Positions 34,751 through 43,111 are shown, numbered from the stretch's first letter. The stretch: DNA of 64,000 bases from JAXMAZ01 sp046350115 (GCA_046350115.1 JAXMAZ010000016.1:1-64000), one strand, 5' to 3'. Numbers and translations: made by a program. The notes: generated by a model not told the origin, from the letters alone.

Positions 34751-36940
34751 TCAGGCGGCCCGGGCGGCCCCGCCGGCCGCCGCCCGGAACACGGCCAGCG
34801 TGTCGCGGGTCATGATAGCCGCGGTGTACCGGGCCTCGAACGCCCGCCGGGCGGCCCGCCCCATCTCCGCCCGCCGGACCGGGTCGGCCAGCAGCGGGCG
34901 GAGGGCGGCGACCAGCGACGGCACGCTGTCCGGGAAGGCCAGGAACCCGGTCGCCCCGTCCTCGACGATCTCGGCCATCCCGCCGGCCGCGGCCGCCACC
35001 ACCGGCCTGCCGTGGGCCATCGCCTCGACCAGCACCAGCCCGAACGACTCGTACCGGGCCGGCAGGCAGAACACGTCACACGCCGCGTACTCGGCGTGCA
35101 GTTGCTCATCCGGCACCTCGCCGCGGAACACGACCCGGTCGGCCCACGGCTCGGCCCCGTACTCCTGCTCGAACCACTGGCGGAAGGTGCCCGGGTGCCG
35201 CTCGGCCGGGATGGCGTCGTTGCCGACCAGGACGAACTCCAGGTCCGGGAACTCGGGCAGCAGCTCGGCGGCGGCGGCCAGGAACAGGTCCGTCCCCTTG
35301 CGCTCTTCGAGCCGGCCGACGGTCAGCACCCGCACCCGGCCGGGCGGCTTCGGGGCCGGGGCCGCCGGCCGGTCCGGCAGGCCGAGCGGGACGACCGCCG
35401 GGGCCGGGTCGCCGAGCCGGCCGAAGTCCCGGGCCGCCTTGGCCAGCACGTCCCGGCTGGGGCCGACCAGCCGGCGGGCCGCCCGCAGCAGCTCCCGCTC
35501 CAGGGCCAGCAGGTCCGGGATGCCGGGGGTGGCCCGCCACGACGGGTTCAGGTCGACGACCGTCTTCAGGGTGGTAACGACCGTGGTCACGGTGGTCAGG
35601 CTGTCGTCGAGCTGGCAGAACAGCCCCTCCACGTCCCACACCGACGCGGACACCACGTCCAGCGGGTGGGCGGACGCGACCCGCTTCACCTCGGCGTGCG
35701 CGGCGGCGGCCCACCCGAGCACCCGCCGCACCAACGGTGGCTGGCCGGGCGTCGCCCACGGGCCGTCGTCGTGCGGCACCATCCGGTGGACCCACACCCC
35801 GTCTTCCAGGTCGACGCGGTTGTGGTCCGGGGAGCGGGCGATGACGTGGACCTCGTGGCCGAGGTCGGCCAGCCCGGCGGCCAGGGCGTGGGTGTACCGG
35901 CCGACCCCGCCCAGCGGCTCCGGCGGGTAGTTGGACGAGACCAGCCCGACGCTCACCCGGCCGCCGGCCGGGCGGCGGGTCGGGAACCGCCGGTAGTCGG
36001 CCGGCACCGGGGGCGGGATGACGCCGCACTTACGGGCCTGGGTCGCCCCCCGCTCCAACCCGACCGCCCGCCCGCGCTCCACGTCGGCCACGAACTCCCG
36101 GTGCTCGTCGGCGGTGAGCAACCCGCGGGCCACCCACTCCTCGGCCGACCGCAGGCACTGGTCGGCGAACCGGCCGGCGTCGGCGACCGCGTCCGCGGCC
36201 GACCGGCCGCACACCCGGGCCGCCTGCAGGCAGTAGTAGTACTTGTTCTTGACCACCGGGAACGGGCGGCGGAGCACCCGCTTGTCGTTGCGGACGTGGC
36301 TCGGGGCGGACTTGTGCAGGATGGCCGCCCGCGGGGACTGCTCCAGCCGGAACCCGCGGGTGTTGAGCTGCAGGCACAGCTCCGTCTCGTCCAGGAAGTA
36401 CTCGATCTCCTCGTCGAACCCGCCGACCGCGGCCAGCACGGGCCGGCGGTACGCGCTGTTCCCGCCCATCAGGTGCAGGAACGGGTCGGCCCCGGGGAGC
36501 TGGTACGGGGTGAGCGGCGGGGGGACGTTGCCGGTCGCGTTCCCCCACCGGTCGCACACCACGTTGGCGTACTCCAGGGTGTACCCGGTGTGGTCGTACA
36601 CGATCCCGCCGACGGCCGCCACCTCCGGCCCGGTGAACCCGGCCTTCAGCTCGGCCACCCACCGCGGCTCCGGGATGCCGTCGTCGTCGATGAACGCCAC
36701 CACCTCGCCGGCCGCGTGGGCGATGCCGATGTTCCGGGAGACGCTCAGGTTGGTGAGCGGGCAGGAGTACGGGCGGACCCGGCCGGCGTACTCGGCCAGC
36801 ACGTCCGCCGTCCGGTCGGTGCTCGGCCCGTTGACGACCAACACCTCGAACTCCGGGTCCGTCTGGTACTCGAGCGCCCGGAGCAGATCGCGGAGGCAGC
36901 CGGCCCGGTTGTACGTGTTGATGATGACGCTGAACCGCAT
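34751..36940 (-). CDS. Bifunctional GT2-GT4 glycosyltransferase, copy A
   Basis: 729 residues with the same two-domain plan as its neighbour: GT2 (FSVIINTYNRAGCLRDLLRA, FIDDDGIPEPRW, FDEEIEYFLDETELCLQL) and GT4 (LTVGRLEERKGTDLFLAAAA, LPARYESFGLVLVEAMAHGR). First gene of the leftward glycan cluster. The tandem pair has diverged most around the linker (about 230-330), which may mean different acceptors. Confidence 0.93.
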   Translation of the reverse strand: MRFSVIINTYNRAGCLRDLLRALEYQTDPEFEVLVVNGPSTDRTADVLAEYAGRVRPYSCPLTNLSVSRNIGIAHAAGEVVAFIDDDGIPEPRWVAELKAGFTGPEVAAVGGIVYDHTGYTLEYANVVCDRWGNATGNVPPPLTPYQLPGADPFLHLMGGNSAYRRPVLAAVGGFDEEIEYFLDETELCLQLNTRGFRLEQSPRAAILHKSAPSHVRNDKRVLRRPFPVVKNKYYYCLQAARVCGRSAADAVADAGRFADQCLRSAEEWVARGLLTADEHREFVADVERGRAVGLERGATQARKCGVIPPPVPADYRRFPTRRPAGGRVSVGLVSSNYPPEPLGGVGRYTHALAAGLADLGHEVHVIARSPDHNRVDLEDGVWVHRMVPHDDGPWATPGQPPLVRRVLGWAAAAHAEVKRVASAHPLDVVSASVWDVEGLFCQLDDSLTTVTTVVTTLKTVVDLNPSWRATPGIPDLLALERELLRAARRLVGPSRDVLAKAARDFGRLGDPAPAVVPLGLPDRPAAPAPKPPGRVRVLTVGRLEERKGTDLFLAAAAELLPEFPDLEFVLVGNDAIPAERHPGTFRQWFEQEYGAEPWADRVVFRGEVPDEQLHAEYAACDVFCLPARYESFGLVLVEAMAHGRPVVAAAAGGMAEIVEDGATGFLAFPDSVPSLVAALRPLLADPVRRAEMGRAARRAFEARYTAAIMTRDTLAVFRAAAGGAARAA

Positions 36941-37066
36941 CCACGGTCCCCCACGTCCGCCGGGCCGGGCGGACGCCGGCCTGCGGCCGGAAGGTACAGT
37001 TTACATCGGCCGGGGGGAGTAGCCGCCTGTAAGCAAACTGCCGGTCGGGCGGACCGTGCGGGCTGG

Positions 37067-37882
37067 CTAAACTGGCGAAGTGGGGCAGAGCCGGCCCGGC
37101 ACCTCCAGCCCGTGCCGCTCCATCAGGGCGGCGTCGGCGAGCAGCTTCGCGGACGGCCCGTCGGCCGCCACCCGCCCGCCGTCCAGCACCACCGCCCGCG
37201 GGCACAGGTCGAGTACCAGGTCCAGGTCGTGGGTGGCGATCACCTGGGCGGCCGGCAGCGTCGCCAGCAGCCGGATCAGTTCCCGCCGGCCCCGCGGGTC
37301 GAGGTACATGGTCGGCTCGTCCAGCAGCAGCACCTCGGGGGACATGGCCAGCACCCCGGCCAGGGCCGCCCGCCGCTTCTCCCCGCCGGACAGCTTGTGC
37401 GGCACCCGGTCCCCCAACCCGGCCAGCCCGACCGACGCCAGCGCCCCCTCGGCTAGCTGCTTCGCCTCGGCTGCCGGGTGCCCCAGGTTCAGCGGGCCGA
37501 ACGCCACGTCCTCCAGCACGCTCGCCGAGAAGAGTTGGTCGTCCGGGTTCTGGAACACGACGCCGACGGCGGCCGGCAGCTTCTTGCGGTGGGCCGGGTC
37601 GGCCGGGTCCAGCCCGGCGACGGTGGCCTGCCCCCGCGGCCCCGTCAGCACCCCGCACAGCCGCAGGAACAGGGTCGTCTTGCCGGCCCCGTTCGGCCCG
37701 ACCACGGCCACCCGCTCCCCGGCCGCCACTGTCAGCGACACCCCGTCCAGTGCGCGGCGGCCGTCGGCGTAGGTGTGGGACAGGGAGTGAATGCGGATTG
37801 CGGATTGTGGATGGCGGACTTCCGCACCCGCCGGAACGGCATCCCCGGTGGACGGGCCGGGGTTCAATTCCGCATTCCGCAT
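37067..37882 (-). CDS. Energy-coupling (CbiO-like) ABC transporter ATPase
   Basis: 271 residues. Walker A GPNGAGKTTLF, Q-loop VGVVFQNPDDQLFSASVLED, signature LSGGEKRRAALAGVLAMSPE, Walker B LLLDEPTMYLDP, and switch His ATHDLDL. The QNPDDQLF segment is typical of ECF/CbiO ATPases for metals and vitamins. The first 30 or so residues (MRNAELNPGPS...) are read from a repeat of ATTCCGC units, so the true start may be near residue 31, at SLSHTYADG. The T component lies immediately upstream. Confidence 0.88.
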   Translation of the reverse strand: MRNAELNPGPSTGDAVPAGAEVRHPQSAIRIHSLSHTYADGRRALDGVSLTVAAGERVAVVGPNGAGKTTLFLRLCGVLTGPRGQATVAGLDPADPAHRKKLPAAVGVVFQNPDDQLFSASVLEDVAFGPLNLGHPAAEAKQLAEGALASVGLAGLGDRVPHKLSGGEKRRAALAGVLAMSPEVLLLDEPTMYLDPRGRRELIRLLATLPAAQVIATHDLDLVLDLCPRAVVLDGGRVAADGPSAKLLADAALMERHGLEVPGRLCPTSPV

Positions 37883-37895
37883 TCCGCGTTCCGCA

Positions 37896-38612
37896 TTACG
37901 AGATGAGCTGGTCGGCGATCACCAGGGCTATCGTACCGGCGGCGACCGCCGTGAAGGAGAGGGCGTCGGCGGGCGTGGTGCGGAACCCGGTCAGCGGGTG
38001 GGCGGTGCCGTCGTACCCGCGGCACCGCATGGCGGCGGCCACCCGGTCGGCCCGCTCGCCGCTGCGGACCAGCAGCGCCCCGACCCCGTGCCCCAGGGTG
38101 CGGTAAGTGTGGGCGTCGGTCCGGGGGCGGAACCCGCGGGCGCGGAGGGCGACCCGCACCCGCCGCACCTCGGCCGCCAGCAGGAACGTGTACCGGTGGG
38201 CCAGTTGCGCCACCTGGACCAGCGGCCCCGGCACCCGCAGGGCGTGGGCGGCGGCGAACGTCCGGTCCGGCGGGGCGGTCCGGACCAGCACTACGGCGAA
38301 CGCCCCGACCGCCAGCACTCGCAGGGCGAGCGCGACGGCCGGGGCGAGCGACGGGTCGGTGAACGGGGCCAGGAGCAGGAATGGGGCGACGCCCAAAAGC
38401 AGCAGCCCGAGCCGGCCGGCAACGACCCCGAACGGTATGCCGGCGAGTCGGGTGAGGGCTAGCCCGGCGGCGAGGGCGACTGCCGCGGGCACGACGTGTC
38501 GGGTGGCCGCCACGCCGGCCGCCGCGATCAGGAGAGCGGCCAGTTTCCACCGGGCGTCCCACCGGGCGACCGGCGAGTCGGGGACCGACGGGTCACGGGG
38601 GGCGAGGTTCAT
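37896..38612 (-). CDS. Energy-coupling factor T component (CbiQ/EcfT family)
   Basis: 238 residues with five hydrophobic segments and the coupling-helix signatures AAAMRCRGYDGTAH and ALRARGFRPR (two Ala-Arg-Gly motifs that contact the ATPase). Works with the ATPase downstream to power uptake of a cobalt/nickel- or vitamin-type substrate. No substrate-binding (CbiM/S) gene is in the window. Its ATG overlaps the stop of the DUF2934 gene by 4 bases. Confidence 0.85.
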   Translation of the reverse strand: MNLAPRDPSVPDSPVARWDARWKLAALLIAAAGVAATRHVVPAAVALAAGLALTRLAGIPFGVVAGRLGLLLLGVAPFLLLAPFTDPSLAPAVALALRVLAVGAFAVVLVRTAPPDRTFAAAHALRVPGPLVQVAQLAHRYTFLLAAEVRRVRVALRARGFRPRTDAHTYRTLGHGVGALLVRSGERADRVAAAMRCRGYDGTAHPLTGFRTTPADALSFTAVAAGTIALVIADQLIS

Positions 38613-38857
38613 CGCGGTCGGTTCGGCAGGGGTTCGGCCGGCCGGCCGGCGAACTCGGCCCGCAGTTCGGCCTCGGCCTCCAGCCAGTCTTGTTGGGCGG
38701 TGCCTGTCGGCTGCCCCTTCGCCACCCACTTCTCGTAGGCCCGCTGGGCGATCTTGTCCTGCGGGAGGTCGATCTCCGTGTCAACCGTGGGCGGGTCGGC
38801 CGGGGTGATCTCGGCCGGTTCGACAGGCGACGACAGCTTCTTCAACCAGCGGATCAT
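38609..38857 (-). CDS. DUF2934 domain protein
   Basis: 82 residues: an N-terminal MIRWLKKLSS, an acidic Pro-rich linker, and the DUF2934 motif IAQRAYEKWVAKGQPTGTAQ followed by DWLEAEAELRAE. A short helical domain of unknown role. It overlaps the T-component gene (ATGA) and so is co-translated with it, which is an unexpected pairing. Confidence 0.82.
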   Translation of the reverse strand: MIRWLKKLSSPVEPAEITPADPPTVDTEIDLPQDKIAQRAYEKWVAKGQPTGTAQQDWLEAEAELRAEFAGRPAEPLPNRPR

Positions 38858-38940
38858 CGGGACATCCCTCCGCGTGCGGGCCGGACGGCCGGCCTCGGCA
38901 GGGGATTTTAGCACCGATGCGGCCGGCCGTCGGGGGCGCT

Positions 38941-39300
38941 TCATTGAACCCACCCGGAGCCGGCGACCGCCGCCCGCACCGCGGCCGGGGTCGGCGTGCC
39001 GGGCAGGTCGAGCCGCCGTAGGGTAGGACCGGTCGGCAGGCCGATCACGACCGCCGGGCCGTCGATGCCGGCGAAGCGGACGACTTGCACCGTCTGGCAC
39101 CCGGGGCACGGGGCGGCCGGCTGGCCGACCCACACCACCAGCGGCACCCGGTCCCGGACGGCGGCGGCGTACTGCTTGGCGTAGGTCGGCGGCTTCGGGG
39201 CGGCGAACACCAGGGCGAGCGCCGCGCGGGCTTTGAGGCGGACGGCGTCGGGCGACGGATCGGAGGCCGAGAGGGTCAGGAGGCAGAGGAGCGTGAGCAT
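38941..39300 (-). CDS. Secreted thioredoxin-like protein
   Basis: 119 residues with a short leader (MLTLLCLLTLSAS). RVPLVVWVGQPAAPCPGCQT places a Cys-Pro-Gly-Cys at the end of the first strand, as in thioredoxin folds, followed by VVIGLPTGPTLRRLDLPGTP. It may belong with the secreted protease genes upstream on the same strand (40275-41965), possibly as a cell-envelope redox partner. The link is inferred. Confidence 0.6.
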   Translation of the reverse strand: MLTLLCLLTLSASDPSPDAVRLKARAALALVFAAPKPPTYAKQYAAAVRDRVPLVVWVGQPAAPCPGCQTVQVVRFAGIDGPAVVIGLPTGPTLRRLDLPGTPTPAAVRAAVAGSGWVQ

Positions 39301-39325
39301 GGCGGAATCTCCGAAGGGGGTTCTT

Positions 39326-39414
39326 GTAGGGTGCGTGGAGGCTCTGCGAAACGCACCGATGGGACAGCGTCGTTGCCGGGCCGGTGCGTTGCGCAGAGCC
39401 TCCACGCACCCTAC
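39326..39414. repeat. Inverted repeat, 23-bp arms (GTAGGGTGCGTGGAGGCTCT)
   Basis: Perfect 23-bp arms at 39326-39348 and 39392-39414. A relative forms the outer layer of the nested repeat at 39946-40226. Confidence 0.85.
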
Positions 39415-39426
39415 GGTCGGTAGATG

Positions 39427-39921
39427 TCACCTGGCCCATCTCTTGACGAGTTCAACGAGGGCGACAACAACGACCCAGAGCATGAAAATCAAAAGGCATC
39501 CCTTGGTTATCAGCCAGTTGTGGACCCGGAGAGTAGCTTCGGCCTTGTCGTGCATCGACATTTGTGACCATCGACGAGGCGGCACCGGTGGTCGGTCACA
39601 CGTCGCCCCGACGGGACTTTCCGCAGGAGCCACCTGGGACGGATTCGGTGTCTTCAAAACGGCCGAGATCACCCAGCAATGCGGGATGTGCTGGTTCGGC
39701 GTTCGGCAGTGCAGAAGCACGAACTGGTTGTCGCACCCGGCTTCCTCAAGGGCGTCGGCCAGGATCGGCATCCGGTCGAACGCCCGCTCGGTCTGGATCG
39801 ACCGGGCCAGGGCGAGGACTGTTTCCGTCCGCCAGCGCGGATGGATGAGCGGCTCGTCGAGAGTCCAGTTGACCCGCGAGAGCGGGACACACGGTTCTTC
39901 GGGGCTGAAGCCGGACATCAT
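39427..39921 (-). CDS. Membrane-anchored protein with TPR-linked helical domain
   Basis: 164 residues. The segment TVLALARSIQTERAFDRMPI, LADALEEAGCDNQFVLLHCR, then HIPHCWVISAVL, is a domain I recall as common in Gemmata-type genomes, where it occurs alone or next to TIGR02996-type proteins. A C-terminal membrane helix (LLIFMLWVVVVALVELV) anchors it. Role unknown. Lower GC than its neighbours. Confidence 0.65.
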   Translation of the reverse strand: MMSGFSPEEPCVPLSRVNWTLDEPLIHPRWRTETVLALARSIQTERAFDRMPILADALEEAGCDNQFVLLHCRTPNQHIPHCWVISAVLKTPNPSQVAPAESPVGATCDRPPVPPRRWSQMSMHDKAEATLRVHNWLITKGCLLIFMLWVVVVALVELVKRWAR

Positions 39922-39945
39922 CTGACTCTAACACGGGACTCTTGT

Positions 39946-40226
39946 CGGGTGCGTTGAGGCTCTGCGAAACGCACCGCCGGGACAGCGACCCACCGAGGTC
40001 AGCGGCACCACGCTGCGGCCGCCGTGGGGGAGGGCGAGGCTCCTGCCGAGCCGGGGAGCGCGTGGCAACGGCAGATCGCTTCGCCAGTGCCAGCCGCAAG
40101 GCATGTGTGACAGTTCTTGCCGGGGCGTCCCCGGCTCGGCAGGAGCCTCGCCCTCCCCCACGGCGGCCGCAGCGTCGGGGCACCGTCGTTGCAAGCCGGT
40201 GCGTTTCGCAAAGCCTCCACGCACCC
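39946..40226. repeat. Nested palindrome: one repeat inserted inside another
   Basis: The outer arms (about 39946-39975 and 40198-40226) belong to the family at 39326-39414 and pair with a few mismatches. In the loop sits a second perfect repeat with 43-bp arms (40015-40057 and 40128-40170; GCGGCCGCCGTGGGGGAGGG at the outer end). The inner arms are perfect while the outer ones have drifted, so the inner element probably arrived later. Confidence 0.85.
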
Positions 40227-40274
40227 TACAACAGACGACCGTCACCAATGGCAGGGAGGTTAGGGACGGCGGGG

Positions 40275-41318
40275 TTAAACCCCGCCGCTCGCCTTCGGCA
40301 GCGGCCCCGCGTACCAGTCCAGCTTGCGGGCCGGGAACCCGGTGAACCCGCTGAACGCCCACGAGTCCCCCTCGCCCAGCATCCGGTCGAGGACCGCGGC
40401 ATCGACCCAGAACCCGGCCGGCGGCGGGTCGCCGGCGCCGCCCGGGCCGGTGTGCGCCCGGTCGCCCCAGGAGTTCAGCAGGAAGCCGCCCGGCCGTGAC
40501 CCGCCCCGCACCCCGACCACCGCCATGCAGTGCATCCACACCCCCTGCGGCCGGCAGAACCCGTCCGCGTCCCGGTGCATCGTGAACCCCTGCGAGCTGC
40601 ACACCGCCACCGGGTAGCCGTTGCGGACCGCCGCCCGGCACTCGGCCCACGTCCGGACCGTGGTGACGGCCTTCACCGGGTGTTCCTTCGCCAGCCGCTC
40701 CAGGTCGTCCGACAGGCCGACCGCCCCGAGCCGCCGGCAGGTCCGCTCGTCGTACCGGGACAGGTCGAGCGCGCTGTACACCCCGCGGGGGACCACGCCC
40801 CAGTCGCGGACGAACTTGGCCGCCCACGCCCCGACGCTGCCGTCCCCGCTCACCTGCCCGCCGCCGACCTCCACCCGGCTGCCGGCGTAAATCACCTCCG
40901 GGGCCAGCTCGCGGAACCGCTCGGCCGCCCCGGACGCGATCTGCACGCAGATCAGGTGCTCGATTGCGGCCGCGGTGCCGAACCCGACGCACGCCCCGAC
41001 CGCCCCCTGGTCCCGGGCCGGCAGCGGGTGCCCGGTCGCCTTCCGGCAGGCGTCCCACAGGAAGACGTCGTCCGGCCCGGCGTCCCCGGCCTGGAACGCC
41101 TCGGTGGCCCGGAACTCGGGACACGGCAGCGTCGCCGTCACCGCCGCGACGGCCTCCGGGTTCGGCACCCAGCCGAAGAACTTCGGTGGCTCGTTCACCA
41201 CAGGCGGGGCGGGGTCGGGCGGCCCCTTGAACTCGTTGGCCAGGTATGCCGCCGCGGCGGCCAGCCCGGCGAGCAGGGCGGCGAGCAGCGTCCGGCGGAG
41301 GTTGGGTGAGGTGTTCAT
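40275..41318 (-). CDS. Exported papain-like (C1 family) cysteine protease
   Basis: 347 residues with an N-terminal membrane/signal segment (LLAALLAGLAAAAAYLA). Catalytic residues in family order: Cys about 110 in RDQGAVGACVGFG, His about 262 in GVWMHCMAVVG, Asn about 282 in FLLNSWGDRAH. No propeptide is obvious. Its ATG overlaps the stop of the upstream gene by 4 bases, so the two are made together. The operon promoter matches that of the prophage module, which suggests a phage-derived setting. Confidence 0.85.
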   Translation of the reverse strand: MNTSPNLRRTLLAALLAGLAAAAAYLANEFKGPPDPAPPVVNEPPKFFGWVPNPEAVAAVTATLPCPEFRATEAFQAGDAGPDDVFLWDACRKATGHPLPARDQGAVGACVGFGTAAAIEHLICVQIASGAAERFRELAPEVIYAGSRVEVGGGQVSGDGSVGAWAAKFVRDWGVVPRGVYSALDLSRYDERTCRRLGAVGLSDDLERLAKEHPVKAVTTVRTWAECRAAVRNGYPVAVCSSQGFTMHRDADGFCRPQGVWMHCMAVVGVRGGSRPGGFLLNSWGDRAHTGPGGAGDPPPAGFWVDAAVLDRMLGEGDSWAFSGFTGFPARKLDWYAGPLPKASGGV

Positions 41319-41965
41319 TTCGCATCCTCCAGGGCGGTGGCGATCCGGGCGAACAGGTCGGCGGCCGCTTTGCGGGCCGCGGGGTCAAGTTCCTTGTCGG
41401 CGTCGAGCGGCAGTTGTTTGGCGATCTCCTCGGCGACCCGCTTCCGCAGTGACACCAGGCTGTCACTCGGCAGGAGTGCCGACACGGCCGTCTTGATCCG
41501 GTCGGCCAGCTCGGCGGCGGTCCGCACGTCCGGCCGGTCGGCGTACCGGACCGCCTCCCGGTACACCGCAGCGAGTTGGGCCAGGTGGGTGAGCTTGTCC
41601 GGGCCGCGGTCGGCGGCGACCAGCGCCTTGACCTCGGCCCGCAGCGGGTCGGCCGGCGGGGCCGGTCCGCCGACCACCACCCAGCACCGGGCGGCCGGGG
41701 ACGGCACATCGCCCGCTGCGGTCCAGGCGAGCACCAGATACCGGCCGGGGGTCGGGCAGACGAACACCGCGGACTTGGACCCGGCCAGCGGCACCAGGTC
41801 GGCGTCGTCCGCGGTGGTCAGCCACTGGAGCTGTTTACCGGCGGTGGCCGCGGTCAGGGTGACGATCCGCCCCGGCCGGGCCTGGACCTCGGCCGGCAGG
41901 GTGACGGCCGGCGGGTCCGGGTCGCCGGCCGCGGCGAGCGCAAGGGTGAGCAGAGCGACAGACAT
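41315..41965 (-). CDS. Exported protein with Ig-like N-terminal domain
   Basis: 216 residues. Signal peptide (MSVALLTLALAAAG), a beta-sandwich-like part (AVTLPAEVQARPGRIVTLTA, RYLVLAWTAAGD, RCWVVVGG), and a helical second half (HLAQLAAVYREAVRY, LADRIKTAVSALLP). It is co-translated with the C1 protease downstream and may be its inhibitor, chaperone or substrate adaptor. Family not named with confidence. Confidence 0.65.
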   Translation of the reverse strand: MSVALLTLALAAAGDPDPPAVTLPAEVQARPGRIVTLTAATAGKQLQWLTTADDADLVPLAGSKSAVFVCPTPGRYLVLAWTAAGDVPSPAARCWVVVGGPAPPADPLRAEVKALVAADRGPDKLTHLAQLAAVYREAVRYADRPDVRTAAELADRIKTAVSALLPSDSLVSLRKRVAEEIAKQLPLDADKELDPAARKAAADLFARIATALEDAK

Positions 41966-42005
41966 GGGCGGGCCTCCAGGGCTGGGAAGGGGAAGTGGAG
42001 CAGAT

Positions 42006-42045
42006 GTGAACAAAAGAACAGTAAATTTCAAAACGCGGAAGTCAA
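42006..42045 (-). promoter_or_regulatory. Sigma70-type promoter of the protease operon
   Basis: Minus strand TTGACT (42040-42045), 16-bp spacer, TACTGT (42018-42023). It shares TTGACTTCC, TGAAATTTA and a downstream GTGAAC half-site (42006-42011) with the prophage promoter at 7804-7845. AT-rich island in GC-rich DNA. Confidence 0.7.
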
Positions 42046-42129
42046 GCGGGTTGGCGGAAGTGGCGACCGTGTGGGATGTGCGACGGGTCAATCGGCCGGC
42101 CCGTGGAAAGGAACCACCACCCAGAGAAG

Positions 42130-42151
42130 CCCACGGACCGCGGTCCGTGGG
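42130..42151. repeat. 22-bp perfect palindrome
   Basis: CCCACGGACCG followed by its exact complement. It lies between the protease promoter and the direct repeat at 42165, just outside the DUF4291 cassette. Operator or hairpin; nothing more can be said. Confidence 0.6.
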
Positions 42152-42164
42152 TGAACTGGCAACC

Positions 42165-42240
42165 GCTGCCGCCCCCCGCGGCTGCGGGTTCCAAGCGCGG
42201 GCAGGCTCGCCCACCCGTCGCAACGGGTGGGCTTTTGGGG
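42165..42240. repeat. Direct repeat copy 1 flanking the DUF4291 gene, with hairpin
   Basis: Shares GGCTGCGGGTTCC, GCGCGGGC and a terminal hairpin with copy 2 at 43005-43080, aligned base for base over about 75 bp at an offset of 840. The hairpin is GCCCACCCGT/ACGGGTGGGC plus TTTT (42209-42236), a fair terminator for rightward transcription. Confidence 0.65.
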
Positions 42241-42295
42241 TCGCTATTCTTCGGCTTGTGGCTCAGTAGGTGGAAGTGGACAACGCGCCGCCCGT

Positions 42296-42976
42296 TTAGG
42301 AGCTGGCCTCATCCGCAAGTCGCAACCGTGCGATGATCGCCGGGTCGGCCGGGCGGTACACCCGCTCGCGCGGGGTCAAGAGGGCGGACACCCCACCGGA
42401 GGCCAGCCGGGTCCGCTGCTCGGCCACGAACTCCGACAGGTCGATGACCTCGACCAGCTCCCGCCGCCCGAACGCCTCCAGCACCTCGCCCCGGAACCCG
42501 AGCTGGATGGCCCGGCGCTCGAGCTTCGCGCCCGACGGGTGGTGGTCCGGATCCCACTGCAACCGCACCGACGACCGGGTCACGGCCCGCGCCCAGTCCG
42601 GCTCCGTGGCGAACTGCTCCCGGTCCCAGGCCGACGGCACCGCCTGGGCCAGTACGCTCTCGAAAAAGGCCCGCCGTACCCGGAGGGCGAGCGTGACCTC
42701 CTGGTCCGCCTTCATGCCCCACCCCGAGCGGTACATCATCCACAGGAAGTTGGGCTTCACCCAGCTCATGCGGGAGTAGCTGAAGTCCCCGCCGAACTGG
42801 CCGTGTTCGGCCGCGAACCGGCCGATCGCCGGGCGATACGCCTGGTAGACGACGACGGTGTCGTCGTCGAACTGCGCGAGGATGTGTCGGCCGGCCTGCG
42901 GCCAGACCTTCACCTGCTCGACGTACGGCTCTGTGACCAGCACCGCCTGCACCTCCTGCTGCCGAGCCAGTGACAC
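42296..42976 (-). CDS. DUF4291 family protein
   Basis: 226 residues from GTG 42976. Family signatures: DDDTVVVYQAYRPAIGRFAA, SRMSWVKPNFLWMMYRSGWG, and VRLQWDPDHHPSGAKLERRA. Function unknown; such proteins are scattered by horizontal transfer. The gene sits exactly between two direct repeats (42165-42240 and 43005-43080), as a cassette would. Confidence 0.88.
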   Translation of the reverse strand: MSLARQQEVQAVLVTEPYVEQVKVWPQAGRHILAQFDDDTVVVYQAYRPAIGRFAAEHGQFGGDFSYSRMSWVKPNFLWMMYRSGWGMKADQEVTLALRVRRAFFESVLAQAVPSAWDREQFATEPDWARAVTRSSVRLQWDPDHHPSGAKLERRAIQLGFRGEVLEAFGRRELVEVIDLSEFVAEQRTRLASGGVSALLTPRERVYRPADPAIIARLRLADEASS

Positions 42977-43004
42977 CGGATGGGCGGGTTGGGTTCGCTC
43001 CGCA

Positions 43005-43080
43005 GTGCCCCGCCCCCGTGGCTGCGGGTTCCGGCGCGGGCCGTCTCGGCCCACCCATTGTCATGGGTGGGCTTTCGAGT
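43005..43080. repeat. Direct repeat copy 2 flanking the DUF4291 gene, with hairpin
   Basis: Second copy of the repeat at 42165-42240. Its hairpin (GCCCACCCAT/ATGGGTGGGC, about 43049-43073) differs in sequence but keeps pairing by compensating changes, so the structure and not only the sequence seems to be maintained. Confidence 0.65.
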
Positions 43081-43111
43081 CACTGATTGCGTGTGGCGGT
43101 CGGGGCGGGGG

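Noticed and set aside
39946..40226. Possible CRISPR-like repeats
   Set aside because: The repeats are inverted and nested, not direct with spacers; no cas gene is present.
42165..43080. Integron attC sites around the DUF4291 gene
   Set aside because: No GTT/AAC core pair in the expected inverted arrangement and no integrase, so only a generic cassette is proposed.
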